Under the pieces are notes generated by a model. That model was given only the letters and a program-made list of their open reading frames with translations, was not told where the DNA came from and ran no database searches. Positions 1-7,581 of a stretch of 11,507 bases of DNA are shown here, piece after piece. The DNA comes from CAYNGH01 sp964396845. Its GTDB lineage: Bacteria; Vulcanimicrobiota; JAJTBE01; CAYNGH01. Location: positions 1 to 11,507 of the forward strand of contig CAYNGH010000109.1 of assembly GCA_964396845.1 (NCBI GenBank), given 5' to 3'. The position numbers and the translations under genes were made by a program. The stretch's first letter is position 1. Each line of letters starts with the position of its first letter.

Positions 1-1
1 T

Positions 2-676
2 ACCAGGGTTGAGTCATCCCTGGAAACTGTTACATTTCTTCAAGATGAACAGGAAGAAGCCATCGAGATAGGGCCGGTAACTGTAAAATCCCTGTCCATG
101 TCCGGGGATGTGGTGGCCATTGATCTTGGCCCATTGAAGATTCATGGCTGGAAGATATCCGATGCGGTTATCGTACATACTGAAGGCCCGAATCCCGAGC
201 ATATTGTGGTGTTTTTCCCAAAGAAGAAACTCATGGCCACAGGTTGCCTTACCTGGGATATGTTTCCTGCAATGCCCGGCCATTCCGAAGGAAAAAAGAT
301 GGTAGAAGCTATGCGATGGATCCTGGATCTCAACAAGGAAGGGCTGGTGGATATACTCATCGACTCTGTTCATGATGAGCCTTTAACCACCGACAGCAGT
401 ATCAACAAGATGCTGGTGGAAATCATTCGAAACAAGAAGGATTTCAAGCAGGCTCTTCTTTCTCTGATAAAGCCGGGGGAAAAGAAGACTATCCGGGATC
501 TTTACCGGGAGCTTCGAAACATCAGGTTTGATGTCCCTGCCGTTGACCGTTATCTTGACATGCAGTTTCCCCGTTCGCCTGTGTTTCTCAAGGACGTGAT
601 GGCCAACATCCTGCTGGGAGCGGGAGCAACAATCGAAGGAAGCGGTCGAAATGCCACCTTCGAAATCCCCGATTAA
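2..676 (+). CDS. Metallo-beta-lactamase-fold hydrolase, C-terminal part (5' truncated)
   Basis: The reading frame is open from the first bases of the window, so the gene starts upstream and only its last 224 residues are visible; an internal Met at base 98 is not the start. In visible numbering, residues 58-83 (VHTEGPNPEHIVVFFPKKKL then MATGCL) match the strand-His-strand pattern of the MBL fold (compare GHTxxxIVVxxP...GG/TGD/C). DSVHDEPLTTDS at 121-132 sits where the fold normally has its final metal-binding GHG loop. Likely metal ligands are H59, C82 and H124. The rest (about 145-224, with TIRDLYREL) is helical and could be a small winged-helix-like tail or dimerisation segment. The spacing also resembles alkyl-sulfatase-type MBL proteins. 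Substrate unknown. It lies 25 bases before the S9 peptidase and probably shares its transcript. The fold is fairly secure; the exact family is not. Confidence 0.6.
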   Translation, partial: TRVESSLETVTFLQDEQEEAIEIGPVTVKSLSMSGDVVAIDLGPLKIHGWKISDAVIVHTEGPNPEHIVVFFPKKKLMATGCLTWDMFPAMPGHSEGKKMVEAMRWILDLNKEGLVDILIDSVHDEPLTTDSSINKMLVEIIRNKKDFKQALLSLIKPGEKKTIRDLYRELRNIRFDVPAVDRYLDMQFPRSPVFLKDVMANILLGAGATIEGSGRNATFEIPD

Positions 677-688
677 ATAGTTCTCCCT

Positions 689-695
689 GGGAGGT
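689..695 (+). promoter_or_regulatory. Ribosome binding site selecting a TTG start
   Basis: GGGAGGT lies six bases before TTG at 702. It is the only good Shine-Dalgarno sequence near the front of the peptidase gene and is the main reason for choosing TTG over the ATG at 771. Choosing 771 would also remove the signal peptide. Confidence 0.6.
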
Positions 696-701
696 AAAAT
701 C

Positions 702-2612
702 TTGCTGTTATTCAGATCCCGAAAAAATATTATCTTGTTATTTCTGCTCTTTTTTACAGTCTGTTCTCTTATGACGGCCACTGCAGGGGAACAGGTCAAC
801 TATTTTGAGCCGGAGCCAGGAATCCCGCCAATCGAAGATTTCATGAAGATCGGCTTTGCCATCAATCCCCTGATTTCCCCCGATGGGGAAACAATATTTT
901 TTTCCAACAACTTTATCAGTCCCCGCCAGCTTTTTCGTATTGACAGCCAGAGTTCATATCCATATCTGCTTACCCACAAGAGCCGGGCTGTTCTCTATCC
1001 CAGCCTTTCCCCCGATGGCCGGTGGATTGTATATCTTTGTGACGAGGGGGGAGATGAACAGTATCAGCTCTATATCCTCAACACCAGAACCGGCGCCAGC
1101 CGGCAGTTGACTGATGAGCCGGGGGTTCGATTCGGTCAGGCCATATGGGCCCCGGATTCCAGAAGGATATACTTCAGGGCCAATCGGGAAAGACCCCAGG
1201 ATTTCAGCATCTATTCCATGGATTTGTCCACCGGAATAATCGAACTGTTGTTGGGATCACCGGGATACTGGGGGCCGTCGGGTATTTCCCCCGACGGTAC
1301 AATCCTTGCCTGTTACCTGTATAATACCAATGTTGATGTGGATCTATACCTGCTGGAGCTTTCCACCGGCAGGAAAAAACATATCACTCCCTTTGACGGG
1401 GAATACAAGAACTATTTTCTTTCCATGTCACCCGATAACAATACAGTCTATTTTCTGACAGACAACAGCCCCCAGGGTCTTGTGAAACTGGCTGCCATGG
1501 ATCGGGTCACCGGGGATTTTGAGATTATCTTCGACAGAGATTCTCCCTGGGGCCTGGATGATGCTTTCGTGAATCCCCGGGGCGATGTGGCGGGAATCAT
1601 CATCAACCGTGACGGGTATGGAGATTTGCAACTGTTTGATCTATCTGAAAGAAAAAAGCTTCCTTCGCCGTCCTTGGACGGGATGGTTTATCAGGTATCC
1701 CTTTCCGATGCGTCAAAGATAGCTTATTCATATATCAGGCCCACCCGCACATCAGAGATATTTACCTGGGACTGGAAAACCGGTGAGAACCGGCAAATTA
1801 CCCATTCCACGTATATGGGGATCGATTATACAAAATTTGTTGAACCTGAACTGATCCGGTATCGGAGTTTTGACGGCCTGGAAGTCCCAGCTTTTGTTTA
1901 TTTGCCCAGGGACTGGGAAGACAGGATGGGAGAGATTCCATTTATTATTCATTTTCATGGCGGTCCCGAAGGACAGTCGAGGCCCGGCTTTCAGAGGCAT
2001 TACAACTATTTGCTGAAGAACGGTTTTGGCATTATGGCTCCCAATATTCGTGGAAGCAGTGGTTATGGCCGGGATTATCTGGCTATGGATAATTACCGTC
2101 TGCGGATGAATTCGGTGAAGGACGGTTATTATGCGGCAAAGTATCTTATTGAAAAGGGATATACCAGGGAAAAGATGATTGGGGTGATGGGGGCCAGTTA
2201 CGGCGGGTTCATGGTCATGGCTCTTATCACCGAGTATCCCCATATGTGGGGAGCCGCGTATGAATCGGTGGGGATAGTGGATTTTGTCAATTTCCTCAGG
2301 AACACCAAATCCTACCGCCGGAAACTCCGGGAGGCGGAATACGGCCCTCTGAGCGACGAAGAGTTTCTGAGGAGCATATCTCCCATCCACAAACTGGATC
2401 GGGTCATCACTCCCCTGATGGTGTCCCATGGAAAGAACGATCCCAGGGTGCCGGTGTCCGAGGCTCATCTGATTATTGATACACTCCAGGAAAGGGGTGT
2501 GGAGGTCAAGGCCCTGATCTTTGAAGACGAGGGCCACGGGGTTCGCAAACTGGAAAACCGCCTGCTTTTGTACCGGGAGTTGGTGGATTTTTTCAAGACC
2601 CACCTGCGCTGA
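702..2612 (+). CDS. Exported S9-family serine peptidase (prolyl oligopeptidase / acylaminoacyl-peptidase type)
   Basis: A serine peptidase of 636 residues that should cleave peptides outside the cytoplasm. Residues 1-29 look like a Sec signal peptide: basic RSRK, then a hydrophobic core, then ATA before Gly-Glu as a signal peptidase I site. Residues about 50-370 form a TolB/WD40-like beta-propeller with repeated SPDG-type turns (LISPDGETIFF, SLSPDGRWIVY, WAPDSRRIYF, ISPDGTILA, MSPDNNTVYF). The alpha/beta-hydrolase domain follows, with HGGPEGQ at 419-425 (oxyanion-hole region), GASYGGF with nucleophile S499, HGKNDPRVP with D580, and EGHG with H612, so the triad is intact. The length fits the family's usual 600-700 residues. 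The start is TTG, supported by a strong RBS. The gene lies 25 bases after the MBL gene, so it is probably in one operon with it. Substrate specificity (dipeptidyl, acylaminoacyl or oligopeptidase) cannot be decided here. Confidence 0.93.
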   Translation: MLLFRSRKNIILLFLLFFTVCSLMTATAGEQVNYFEPEPGIPPIEDFMKIGFAINPLISPDGETIFFSNNFISPRQLFRIDSQSSYPYLLTHKSRAVLYPSLSPDGRWIVYLCDEGGDEQYQLYILNTRTGASRQLTDEPGVRFGQAIWAPDSRRIYFRANRERPQDFSIYSMDLSTGIIELLLGSPGYWGPSGISPDGTILACYLYNTNVDVDLYLLELSTGRKKHITPFDGEYKNYFLSMSPDNNTVYFLTDNSPQGLVKLAAMDRVTGDFEIIFDRDSPWGLDDAFVNPRGDVAGIIINRDGYGDLQLFDLSERKKLPSPSLDGMVYQVSLSDASKIAYSYIRPTRTSEIFTWDWKTGENRQITHSTYMGIDYTKFVEPELIRYRSFDGLEVPAFVYLPRDWEDRMGEIPFIIHFHGGPEGQSRPGFQRHYNYLLKNGFGIMAPNIRGSSGYGRDYLAMDNYRLRMNSVKDGYYAAKYLIEKGYTREKMIGVMGASYGGFMVMALITEYPHMWGAAYESVGIVDFVNFLRNTKSYRRKLREAEYGPLSDEEFLRSISPIHKLDRVITPLMVSHGKNDPRVPVSEAHLIIDTLQERGVEVKALIFEDEGHGVRKLENRLLLYRELVDFFKTHLR

Positions 2613-2654
2613 GATGCCGGGAAGATTTTCCACGAAGGATAATCTGACCTTCCA

Positions 2655-2660
2655 TATAAT
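2655..2660 (+). promoter_or_regulatory. Candidate -10 box upstream of the HD-GYP gene
   Basis: A perfect TATAAT hexamer lies in the 94-base gap between the peptidase and HD-GYP genes. No TTGACA-like -35 sits at 16-18 bases upstream (that position reads ACGAAG), so it would need an activator or be accidental. If used, transcription would begin near 2667, giving a leader of about 40 bases. Confidence 0.35.
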
Positions 2661-2667
2661 AGATAAC

Positions 2668-2692
2668 TCATAAATGACGGCAGTCAGTATGA
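2668..2692 (+). promoter_or_regulatory. Imperfect dyad just before the HD-GYP ribosome binding site
   Basis: TCATA-AA-TGAC-GGCA-GTCA-G-TATGA: two nested inverted segments (TCATA/TATGA and TGAC/GTCA) around a GGCA centre, with a small internal bulge. It begins about where the transcript from the 2655 TATAAT box would start and ends a few bases before the AGGTG at 2696-2700. It could be an operator or a leader hairpin. No T-run follows, so it is not a terminator. Confidence 0.3.
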
Positions 2693-2706
2693 TACAGGTG
2701 ATATGA

Positions 2707-3948
2707 ATGTCTGACATTCCCAGGCTACCCGACAGTTTAAAACCCTTGGGACTCAAGCAGTTTATCAACCGTCCCCCCAAGGAGGGTTTCCGGGCCCAGG
2801 ACACCAACCGTCTTGACTCGGCTCAGGTTCCCCGGCGGGATCCTGCCCTGGCCGGGAAAAAAGCTCCTGCAGAAGCTGGAAGGGAAGGGAGTCCGGCCAC
2901 CGGGGATAAAACTTCAAAGCTGATCCAGAAATCATCGGATCAGGTGAGTTTCTCATCGGATATGAAGTCCCATCTCAAGCAGTTGGATCGAAAAGGGACT
3001 CGAACTATTCACATTCGGGACAGTCTGGAAGGAAAGTTTCTCTCGTTTTTAAAGAAAGAACCTTCTCTGGAGCAGGCCCGGCTGGCGGCCCGCTTTGCCT
3101 CGGCATCCATCTGGGACATCATCAAGAAGGCCACCAGGGAAGAAGATGATGATGAGATTGCCGCGTATCTTCTGGCCCTGCTGATGAAAATCCATTCTGA
3201 ATATACCTTTGACCATTCCGAACGGGTGATGGACTGGACCGTGGCCCTGGCTGAGGAGATGGGAATTCAGGATGAACAGGAACTTGACGACATCGCCAAC
3301 GGGGCTTTTTTTCGGGATATCGGCATGATGGGGATGACCATGGGCAGTGCCGGGCAGGAGGATCGGGATTTAATCAGCGGGTTTCTTCAGATCAACCGCG
3401 AGATAATCCGGGAATCGGGCAGTCTTCATGACATCGGCAAGATGCAGATTCCCGAGGAGATCATCAATAAACAGGCTCCCCTCACCGACGAAGAGTATGA
3501 AATTATCAAGACTCACCCCATGATCGGAGTGGAAATCGTCAGACCCTATCGTGCCCTTCACCGGGCCATACCCGGCATCAAGCATCACCATGAGCAGTTC
3601 AACGGCGCGGGGTACCCCGACGGCCTCCGGGGAGAGGATATTCCTCTGGCTGCAAGGCTTATCACTGTCACCGATACCTTTGATGCCATGACCGAGGATC
3701 GCCCTTATCGCAAGGCCCTCACATATGCCGATGCCGTCAGTGAACTGTTGCGTCTTTCGGGACAGCAGTTTGACCCGAAAGTTACCAGATCCTTTGTGAA
3801 GGTCCTCCTCCGGGAGGGAGATGTGATGGCGGAGGATCTGGGTTATGAGCCGGAAATATTTAATATCCTCCAGGAACTGAAAGAGGAACCTTCCGACATG
3901 GACGGGGGATCTTCCCTTCCCCGGGATATGGATAAAGATGAAAGTTAG
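2707..3948 (+). CDS. HD-GYP domain protein, probable cyclic-di-GMP phosphodiesterase
   Basis: A 413-residue protein expected to hydrolyse the second messenger c-di-GMP in the cytoplasm. Residues 1-80 are Pro/Gly/Lys-rich and look disordered; about 100-155 are helical with no recognisable sensor domain. The HD-GYP domain spans about 160-375: H170 in FDHSERV, HDIGK at 241-245, THP at 269-271, HHHE at 293-296, GAGYPDG at 300-306, and D323 in TVTDTFDAMT followed by DRPYR. The metal-site residues of the family therefore appear present. Oddly, the normal position for HD (about 33 residues after H170) holds RDIG at 203-206, and the true HDIGK comes 38 residues later. No transmembrane segment is visible, so any signal input comes through the N-terminus or partners. 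The start ATG has a modest AGGTG six bases upstream. The last 11 bases overlap hyuA. Confidence 0.9.
   Translation: MSDIPRLPDSLKPLGLKQFINRPPKEGFRAQDTNRLDSAQVPRRDPALAGKKAPAEAGREGSPATGDKTSKLIQKSSDQVSFSSDMKSHLKQLDRKGTRTIHIRDSLEGKFLSFLKKEPSLEQARLAARFASASIWDIIKKATREEDDDEIAAYLLALLMKIHSEYTFDHSERVMDWTVALAEEMGIQDEQELDDIANGAFFRDIGMMGMTMGSAGQEDRDLISGFLQINREIIRESGSLHDIGKMQIPEEIINKQAPLTDEEYEIIKTHPMIGVEIVRPYRALHRAIPGIKHHHEQFNGAGYPDGLRGEDIPLAARLITVTDTFDAMTEDRPYRKALTYADAVSELLRLSGQQFDPKVTRSFVKVLLREGDVMAEDLGYEPEIFNILQELKEEPSDMDGGSSLPRDMDKDES
3930..3942 (+). repeat. Direct repeat, copy 1, at the left border of hyuAB
   Basis: GGATAAAGATGAA, identical to 7560-7572; with the flanking GAT two bases upstream, 16 of 18 positions agree. 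This copy encodes the D-K-D-E end of the HD-GYP protein and contains the ATG of hyuA. One exact 13-base repeat is about what chance gives in a window of this size, so only the placement is notable. Confidence 0.4.
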
Positions 3949-6007
3949 GGATGAGGACAGGGGAATCTCCTTTGTGGGGATTGACATTGGCGGTACTTTC
4001 ACCGACGCTGTTTTTTTTGCAGATAACAGAATGTGGATAATGAAAACTCCCACCACCGCTGATGATCCTGTCCGAGGATGCATGGAGCTGTTAAAACAGA
4101 TGGAGGGGAACAGGTTTGTTCTGAACCATGGCTCCACCCTGGCTACCAATGCGGTGCTGGAACGCCGGGGCTGTCCCACTGCCTTTATCACCACCAGGGG
4201 CTTTGGGGACATGCTTTTCATAGCCCGGCAGAACCGGCCCCGGCTCTACAGCCTGGAAATTCCAGCTCCTGAACCTCTCATTGAAAGGGATCGTTGTTTT
4301 GAAGTGAAGGAAAGGGTGGACTTCCGGGGAGATATTCTGCGCCGGACAGACCGGGATGAACTGCTGGAGGTGTTAAAAGATGCCTCTGCCACCGGCGCTC
4401 GATCCCTTGCGGTTTGCCTGCTGTTTTCGTATGCCTCTGAAAAAAACGAGAAGGCAGTTGAACAGACTGCCCGGGGACTTTTTGATTTCATATCGGTTTC
4501 TTCCAGTGTCCTGGGAGAATACCGGGAATATGAAAGGGCTTCCACCACTGTGCTCAACGCCTATGTTTCGCCGATCCTTGCCGGTTACATCAGCCGGCTC
4601 GGCCATGAGGTCAAGAAAGCTGGAGGCGTGGATTTTAAGATTATGGAATCCGGGGGAGGCATTCTTCCTGGGGTGGAAGCTTCCCGGCTGGGAGTCCGCA
4701 CCATATTGTCGGGGCCTGCTGCGGGGGTTGCCGGGGCTTTTCATGTGGCCGGGACAGCAGGTTTTGACAAGATAATCACTCTGGATATGGGGGGGACATC
4801 CACCGATGTTTCTCTGTGTGACGGCTTCATCGGGGAAACCCGGGAAGGCAGTATCGACGGCCACCCGGTGCGGACTCCCATGGTTGACATCGAAACCATC
4901 GGCGCCGGTGGCGGGTCCATAGCCCGAGTTGACCCGGGCGGAGTCCTTAAGGTAGGGCCCCGGTCCGCGGGATCGGATCCCGGCCCTGCGGCATACGGCA
5001 GGAGTGATGAAGCGACCCTCACCGATGCTCATCTGGTGTTGGGATCCATCGGGGAAGGGGATTTCCTCTCGGGAGGATTCAAGGTTCAAAGGGATCGATC
5101 TGTGAAGGCGATTATGAAACTGGCCCGGAGAATAGGAACAACCCTGCAGGAGACTGCCTCGGGAGTTGTCAGAGTAGCTCTGTCCCACATGGAAAGAGCC
5201 ATGCGGATAATTTCCCTGGAGAGGGGATTTGATCCGGGGCAGTTTACTCTGGTCCCCTTTGGCGGTGCAGGCCCGGTTCATGGGCCGGCCCTGGCGGAGA
5301 ATCTGGGGATCCGGCGGATCCTGATACCTCGTTTCCCCGGGGTTCTATCGGCCATGGGGATGCTTCTATGCGACTTCCGGATGGATTTTATCCGAACCAT
5401 CCTTGTGGATCTGAATCAGCTGGATCCCGGAACCCTTAAGATGGCCGCGGAAGAACTTTATCCCAGGGCGAGGCGGTTTCTTGATGAAAATTATTTTAAC
5501 AGGGCAGTGGTGAAATACAGTCTGGACCTTCGTTACCGGGGCCAGTCCTTTGAACTCAATGTCAGTCTTGGCCGGCGGGATTGTCCCACCAACGGGGGCA
5601 AAATGGAGATTGAGCCGGTGCCTCTGCATCCTGACATAGAAAAAATTCAAACAGATTTTGAAGAGCTTCACCGAAGACGTTTTGGATTTACCCGGCCCGG
5701 CCATATTGTGGAAGCAGTGAACTTAAGGCTGGATCTTATGGGGATGACCCCCCGACCGAAGATTATTCCCCGTCAGAATGACGACAGAGCCGATCTGCCG
5801 GAGCCTTGTTGCGAACCCCGGAAAATTGTCCTTCCCGACGGCAGTGTCATAACCGCGCCGGTGTTTTCCCGGCAGGAGCTGACCCCGGGATGCCATTTGC
5901 CATCGCCGTCGGTGATGGTGCAGTATGACACGGTGATCCTTGTGCCTCCCCGGTGGAGGGCCACGGTTGATCCCTGGGAGAATATCATAATGGAGCTTGA
6001 AACATGA
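3938..6007 (+). CDS. hyuA: Hydantoinase/oxoprolinase family subunit A (HyuA-like ATPase)
   Basis: The 689-residue ATP-binding subunit of a hydantoinase/oxoprolinase/acetophenone-carboxylase-type enzyme; it phosphorylates or activates the substrate carbonyl. The actin-like ATPase fold is clear: VGIDIGGTFTD at 13-23 (phosphate loop 1), NHGSTLATNAVLERRG at 63-78, LSGPAAGVAGA at 257-267, LDMGGTSTDV at 282-291 (phosphate loop 2), ETIGAGGGSIA at 319-329, SAGSDPGPAAYG at 343-354, and FGGAGPVHGP at 441-450. The C-terminal end (VPPRWRATVDPWENI) matches the family's usual finish. Length is typical. The first 11 bases overlap the HD-GYP gene and there is no strong ribosome binding site, which suggests translational coupling. 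The stop overlaps the start of hyuB as ATGA. Family members use N-methylhydantoin, 5-oxoproline, acetophenone or acetone; the residues visible to me do not decide among them, so the symbol is family-level only. Confidence 0.92.
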   Translation: MKVRDEDRGISFVGIDIGGTFTDAVFFADNRMWIMKTPTTADDPVRGCMELLKQMEGNRFVLNHGSTLATNAVLERRGCPTAFITTRGFGDMLFIARQNRPRLYSLEIPAPEPLIERDRCFEVKERVDFRGDILRRTDRDELLEVLKDASATGARSLAVCLLFSYASEKNEKAVEQTARGLFDFISVSSSVLGEYREYERASTTVLNAYVSPILAGYISRLGHEVKKAGGVDFKIMESGGGILPGVEASRLGVRTILSGPAAGVAGAFHVAGTAGFDKIITLDMGGTSTDVSLCDGFIGETREGSIDGHPVRTPMVDIETIGAGGGSIARVDPGGVLKVGPRSAGSDPGPAAYGRSDEATLTDAHLVLGSIGEGDFLSGGFKVQRDRSVKAIMKLARRIGTTLQETASGVVRVALSHMERAMRIISLERGFDPGQFTLVPFGGAGPVHGPALAENLGIRRILIPRFPGVLSAMGMLLCDFRMDFIRTILVDLNQLDPGTLKMAAEELYPRARRFLDENYFNRAVVKYSLDLRYRGQSFELNVSLGRRDCPTNGGKMEIEPVPLHPDIEKIQTDFEELHRRRFGFTRPGHIVEAVNLRLDLMGMTPRPKIIPRQNDDRADLPEPCCEPRKIVLPDGSVITAPVFSRQELTPGCHLPSPSVMVQYDTVILVPPRWRATVDPWENIIMELET

Positions 6008-7581
6008 ACCTGGCCATAAGGCTGGAAGTATTCAACAATGTGCTGTCGGGCATCGCCGAGGAGATGGGAACCCGGCTCATGCGAAGCGCTTATTCTGCCA
6101 ACATAAAAGAACGGCGGGATTATTCATGCGCCATTTTTGACGGGGACGGCGTTCTAACTGCCCAGGCAGCTCATATACCGGTACACCTGGGATCCATGCC
6201 CCTGTTAGTGGAGAAGATTCTGGAGGAGTTTGATCCCGGGCCCGGGGATCTGATTATCGCCAACGATCCCTTCAGGGGAGGCACTCACCTGCCGGATATT
6301 ACCCTTGTGGCCCCGGTGTTTGTCGATGGCAGGCGTTGGGGATTTGCCGCAGCCCGGGCACATCATTCCGATGTGGGAGGAATGTCCCCGGGATCCATGC
6401 CCCACAGCCGGGAGATATATCAGGAAGGGATAATCATTCCTCCCCTTTTTCTGAAACGGAATGGACAGATGAACCGGGAGCTTTTATCCCTCATCATATC
6501 CAATACCCGGAATCCTGATGAGCGCACCGGTGATCTTCTGGCCCAGGAGGCGGCCCTTGTCACTGCCCGGGAGAGGATTGAATGGATGGCGGGGGTGTAT
6601 GGGTTTGATGAATCCCTGGCCCTGTGCCGGGAATTGCTGGACTACTCAGAACGGCTTACCCGGGGAGGGTTGTCGGAGCTGGGTAACGGCACAGCCTCGG
6701 CGGTGGATTATCTTGAAGGACTCCACAAGGACATCCCCATTAAAGTCCTGATCAATTTGATGGAGGATTCTGTGTCAGTTGACTTTGCCGGGACAGCTCC
6801 TCAGCAGGAGGCCAACTTCAACGCTCCCCTGCCGGTGACCATGGCGGCGGTCTATTATACATTCCGCTGTCTTCTGGGGGATCATATCCCTGCTAACGGG
6901 GGATGCTTCCGGCCTATCACCGTTAGAGTGCCTTCCGGCTGTCTTCTAAATGCCCAGCCCCCTTTCGGAGTTTGCGCCGGAAATGTGGAAACTTCTCAAC
7001 GGGTGGTGGACGTTCTGCTTCTGGCCTTGTCAGAACTCCTTCCCCATCGGATTCCCTCAGCATCCTGCGGATCCATGAACAACGTGGCCATCGGCGGATA
7101 CCGGGGACAGGAGGAAGGCAGTTTTGCCTATTACGAAACCATCGGCGGGGGTACCGGCGGCGGGCCTAATTATCCGGGCCTTCATGGAGTCCACAGCCAC
7201 ATGACCAATACCCGGAATACCCCGGTGGAAGTGCTGGAAAACACATATCCCTTCATGATTACCCGTTACTGCATCAGGGAAGGATCCGGGGGCGCAGGCA
7301 AAAACCCCGGCGGTAACGGCATTATCCGGGAGTATCTTTTTAATGCGCCATGCCAGGTGTCCCTGGCCACGGAACGCCGTCGCCGTCAACCATGGGGACT
7401 CGAGGGAGGATCTCCCGGCGCCAGGGGAATCAACCGGCACTTTGACAGCACCACGGGTCATTTGACAGAGATTCCCGGCAAGACAACCATTGGGATGAAT
7501 ACCGGAGATCGTCTTGTCATCGAAACTCCCGGAGGCGGAGGTTGGGGATCCCCTGATGGGGATAAAGATGAAGGGGCCTGA
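6004..7581 (+). CDS. hyuB: Hydantoinase/oxoprolinase family subunit B (HyuB-like)
   Basis: The 525-residue partner of HyuA, expected to carry the metal-dependent ring-opening or carboxylating half of the reaction. Family motifs run the full length: DYSCAIFDGDG at 39-49, NDPFRGGTHLPD at 87-98, AARAHHSDVGGMSPG at 116-130 (His/Asp candidates for the metal site), GGGTGGGPNY at 381-390, GVHSHMTNTRNTPVEVLE at 395-412, REGSGGAGKNPGGNG at 425-439, and the closing TPGGGGWGSP at 508-517. The start ATG lies in an ATGA overlap with the hyuA stop, with GGAG eight bases upstream at 5992-5995. The product ends with an acidic/basic DGDKDEGA tail resembling the DMDKDES tail of the HD-GYP protein. No transporter, hydantoin racemase or carbamoylase gene is adjacent in this window, so the pathway is unknown. 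Confidence 0.93.
   Translation: MNLAIRLEVFNNVLSGIAEEMGTRLMRSAYSANIKERRDYSCAIFDGDGVLTAQAAHIPVHLGSMPLLVEKILEEFDPGPGDLIIANDPFRGGTHLPDITLVAPVFVDGRRWGFAAARAHHSDVGGMSPGSMPHSREIYQEGIIIPPLFLKRNGQMNRELLSLIISNTRNPDERTGDLLAQEAALVTARERIEWMAGVYGFDESLALCRELLDYSERLTRGGLSELGNGTASAVDYLEGLHKDIPIKVLINLMEDSVSVDFAGTAPQQEANFNAPLPVTMAAVYYTFRCLLGDHIPANGGCFRPITVRVPSGCLLNAQPPFGVCAGNVETSQRVVDVLLLALSELLPHRIPSASCGSMNNVAIGGYRGQEEGSFAYYETIGGGTGGGPNYPGLHGVHSHMTNTRNTPVEVLENTYPFMITRYCIREGSGGAGKNPGGNGIIREYLFNAPCQVSLATERRRRQPWGLEGGSPGARGINRHFDSTTGHLTEIPGKTTIGMNTGDRLVIETPGGGGWGSPDGDKDEGA
7560..7572 (+). repeat. Direct repeat, copy 2, at the right border of hyuAB
   Basis: GGATAAAGATGAA, the same 13 bases as 3930-3942, nine bases before the end of hyuB. 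The two copies are in the same reading phase (D-K-D-E codons) relative to the HD-GYP and HyuB proteins. Copy 1 marks the start of hyuA and copy 2 the end of hyuB. Confidence 0.4.

Noticed and set aside
683..693. CTCC-CTG-GGAG hairpin hiding the peptidase ribosome binding site
   Set aside because: Only four base pairs with a three-base loop; the CTCCCTGG motif is common throughout this GC-rich sequence.
2634..2652. GAAGG...CCTTC inverted repeat after the peptidase gene, as a terminator
   Set aside because: Five base pairs with a nine-base loop and no following T-run; too weak for an intrinsic terminator.
1752..2807. A 351-codon open frame on the minus strand opposite the S9 peptidase
   Set aside because: It lies antisense to the catalytic domain with intact triad, shows no recognisable motif, and crosses into the intergenic region. 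It is a shadow of the coding strand's codon bias.
3370..4221. A 283-codon minus-strand frame across the HD-GYP/hyuA junction
   Set aside because: It covers the conserved HDIGK, GYP and IDIGGTFTD coding segments in antisense; no ribosome binding site or domain supports it.
4373..5281. A 302-codon minus-strand open frame within hyuA
   Set aside because: hyuA motifs run continuously through this stretch on the plus strand; the antisense product is low in hydrophobic pattern and has no family resemblance.
7544..7553. Perfect palindrome GGGGATCCCC near the end of hyuB
   Set aside because: It encodes the conserved HyuB end (WGSP), has no loop or T-run, and is one of several GGATCC sites in the gene; no reason to call it regulatory.
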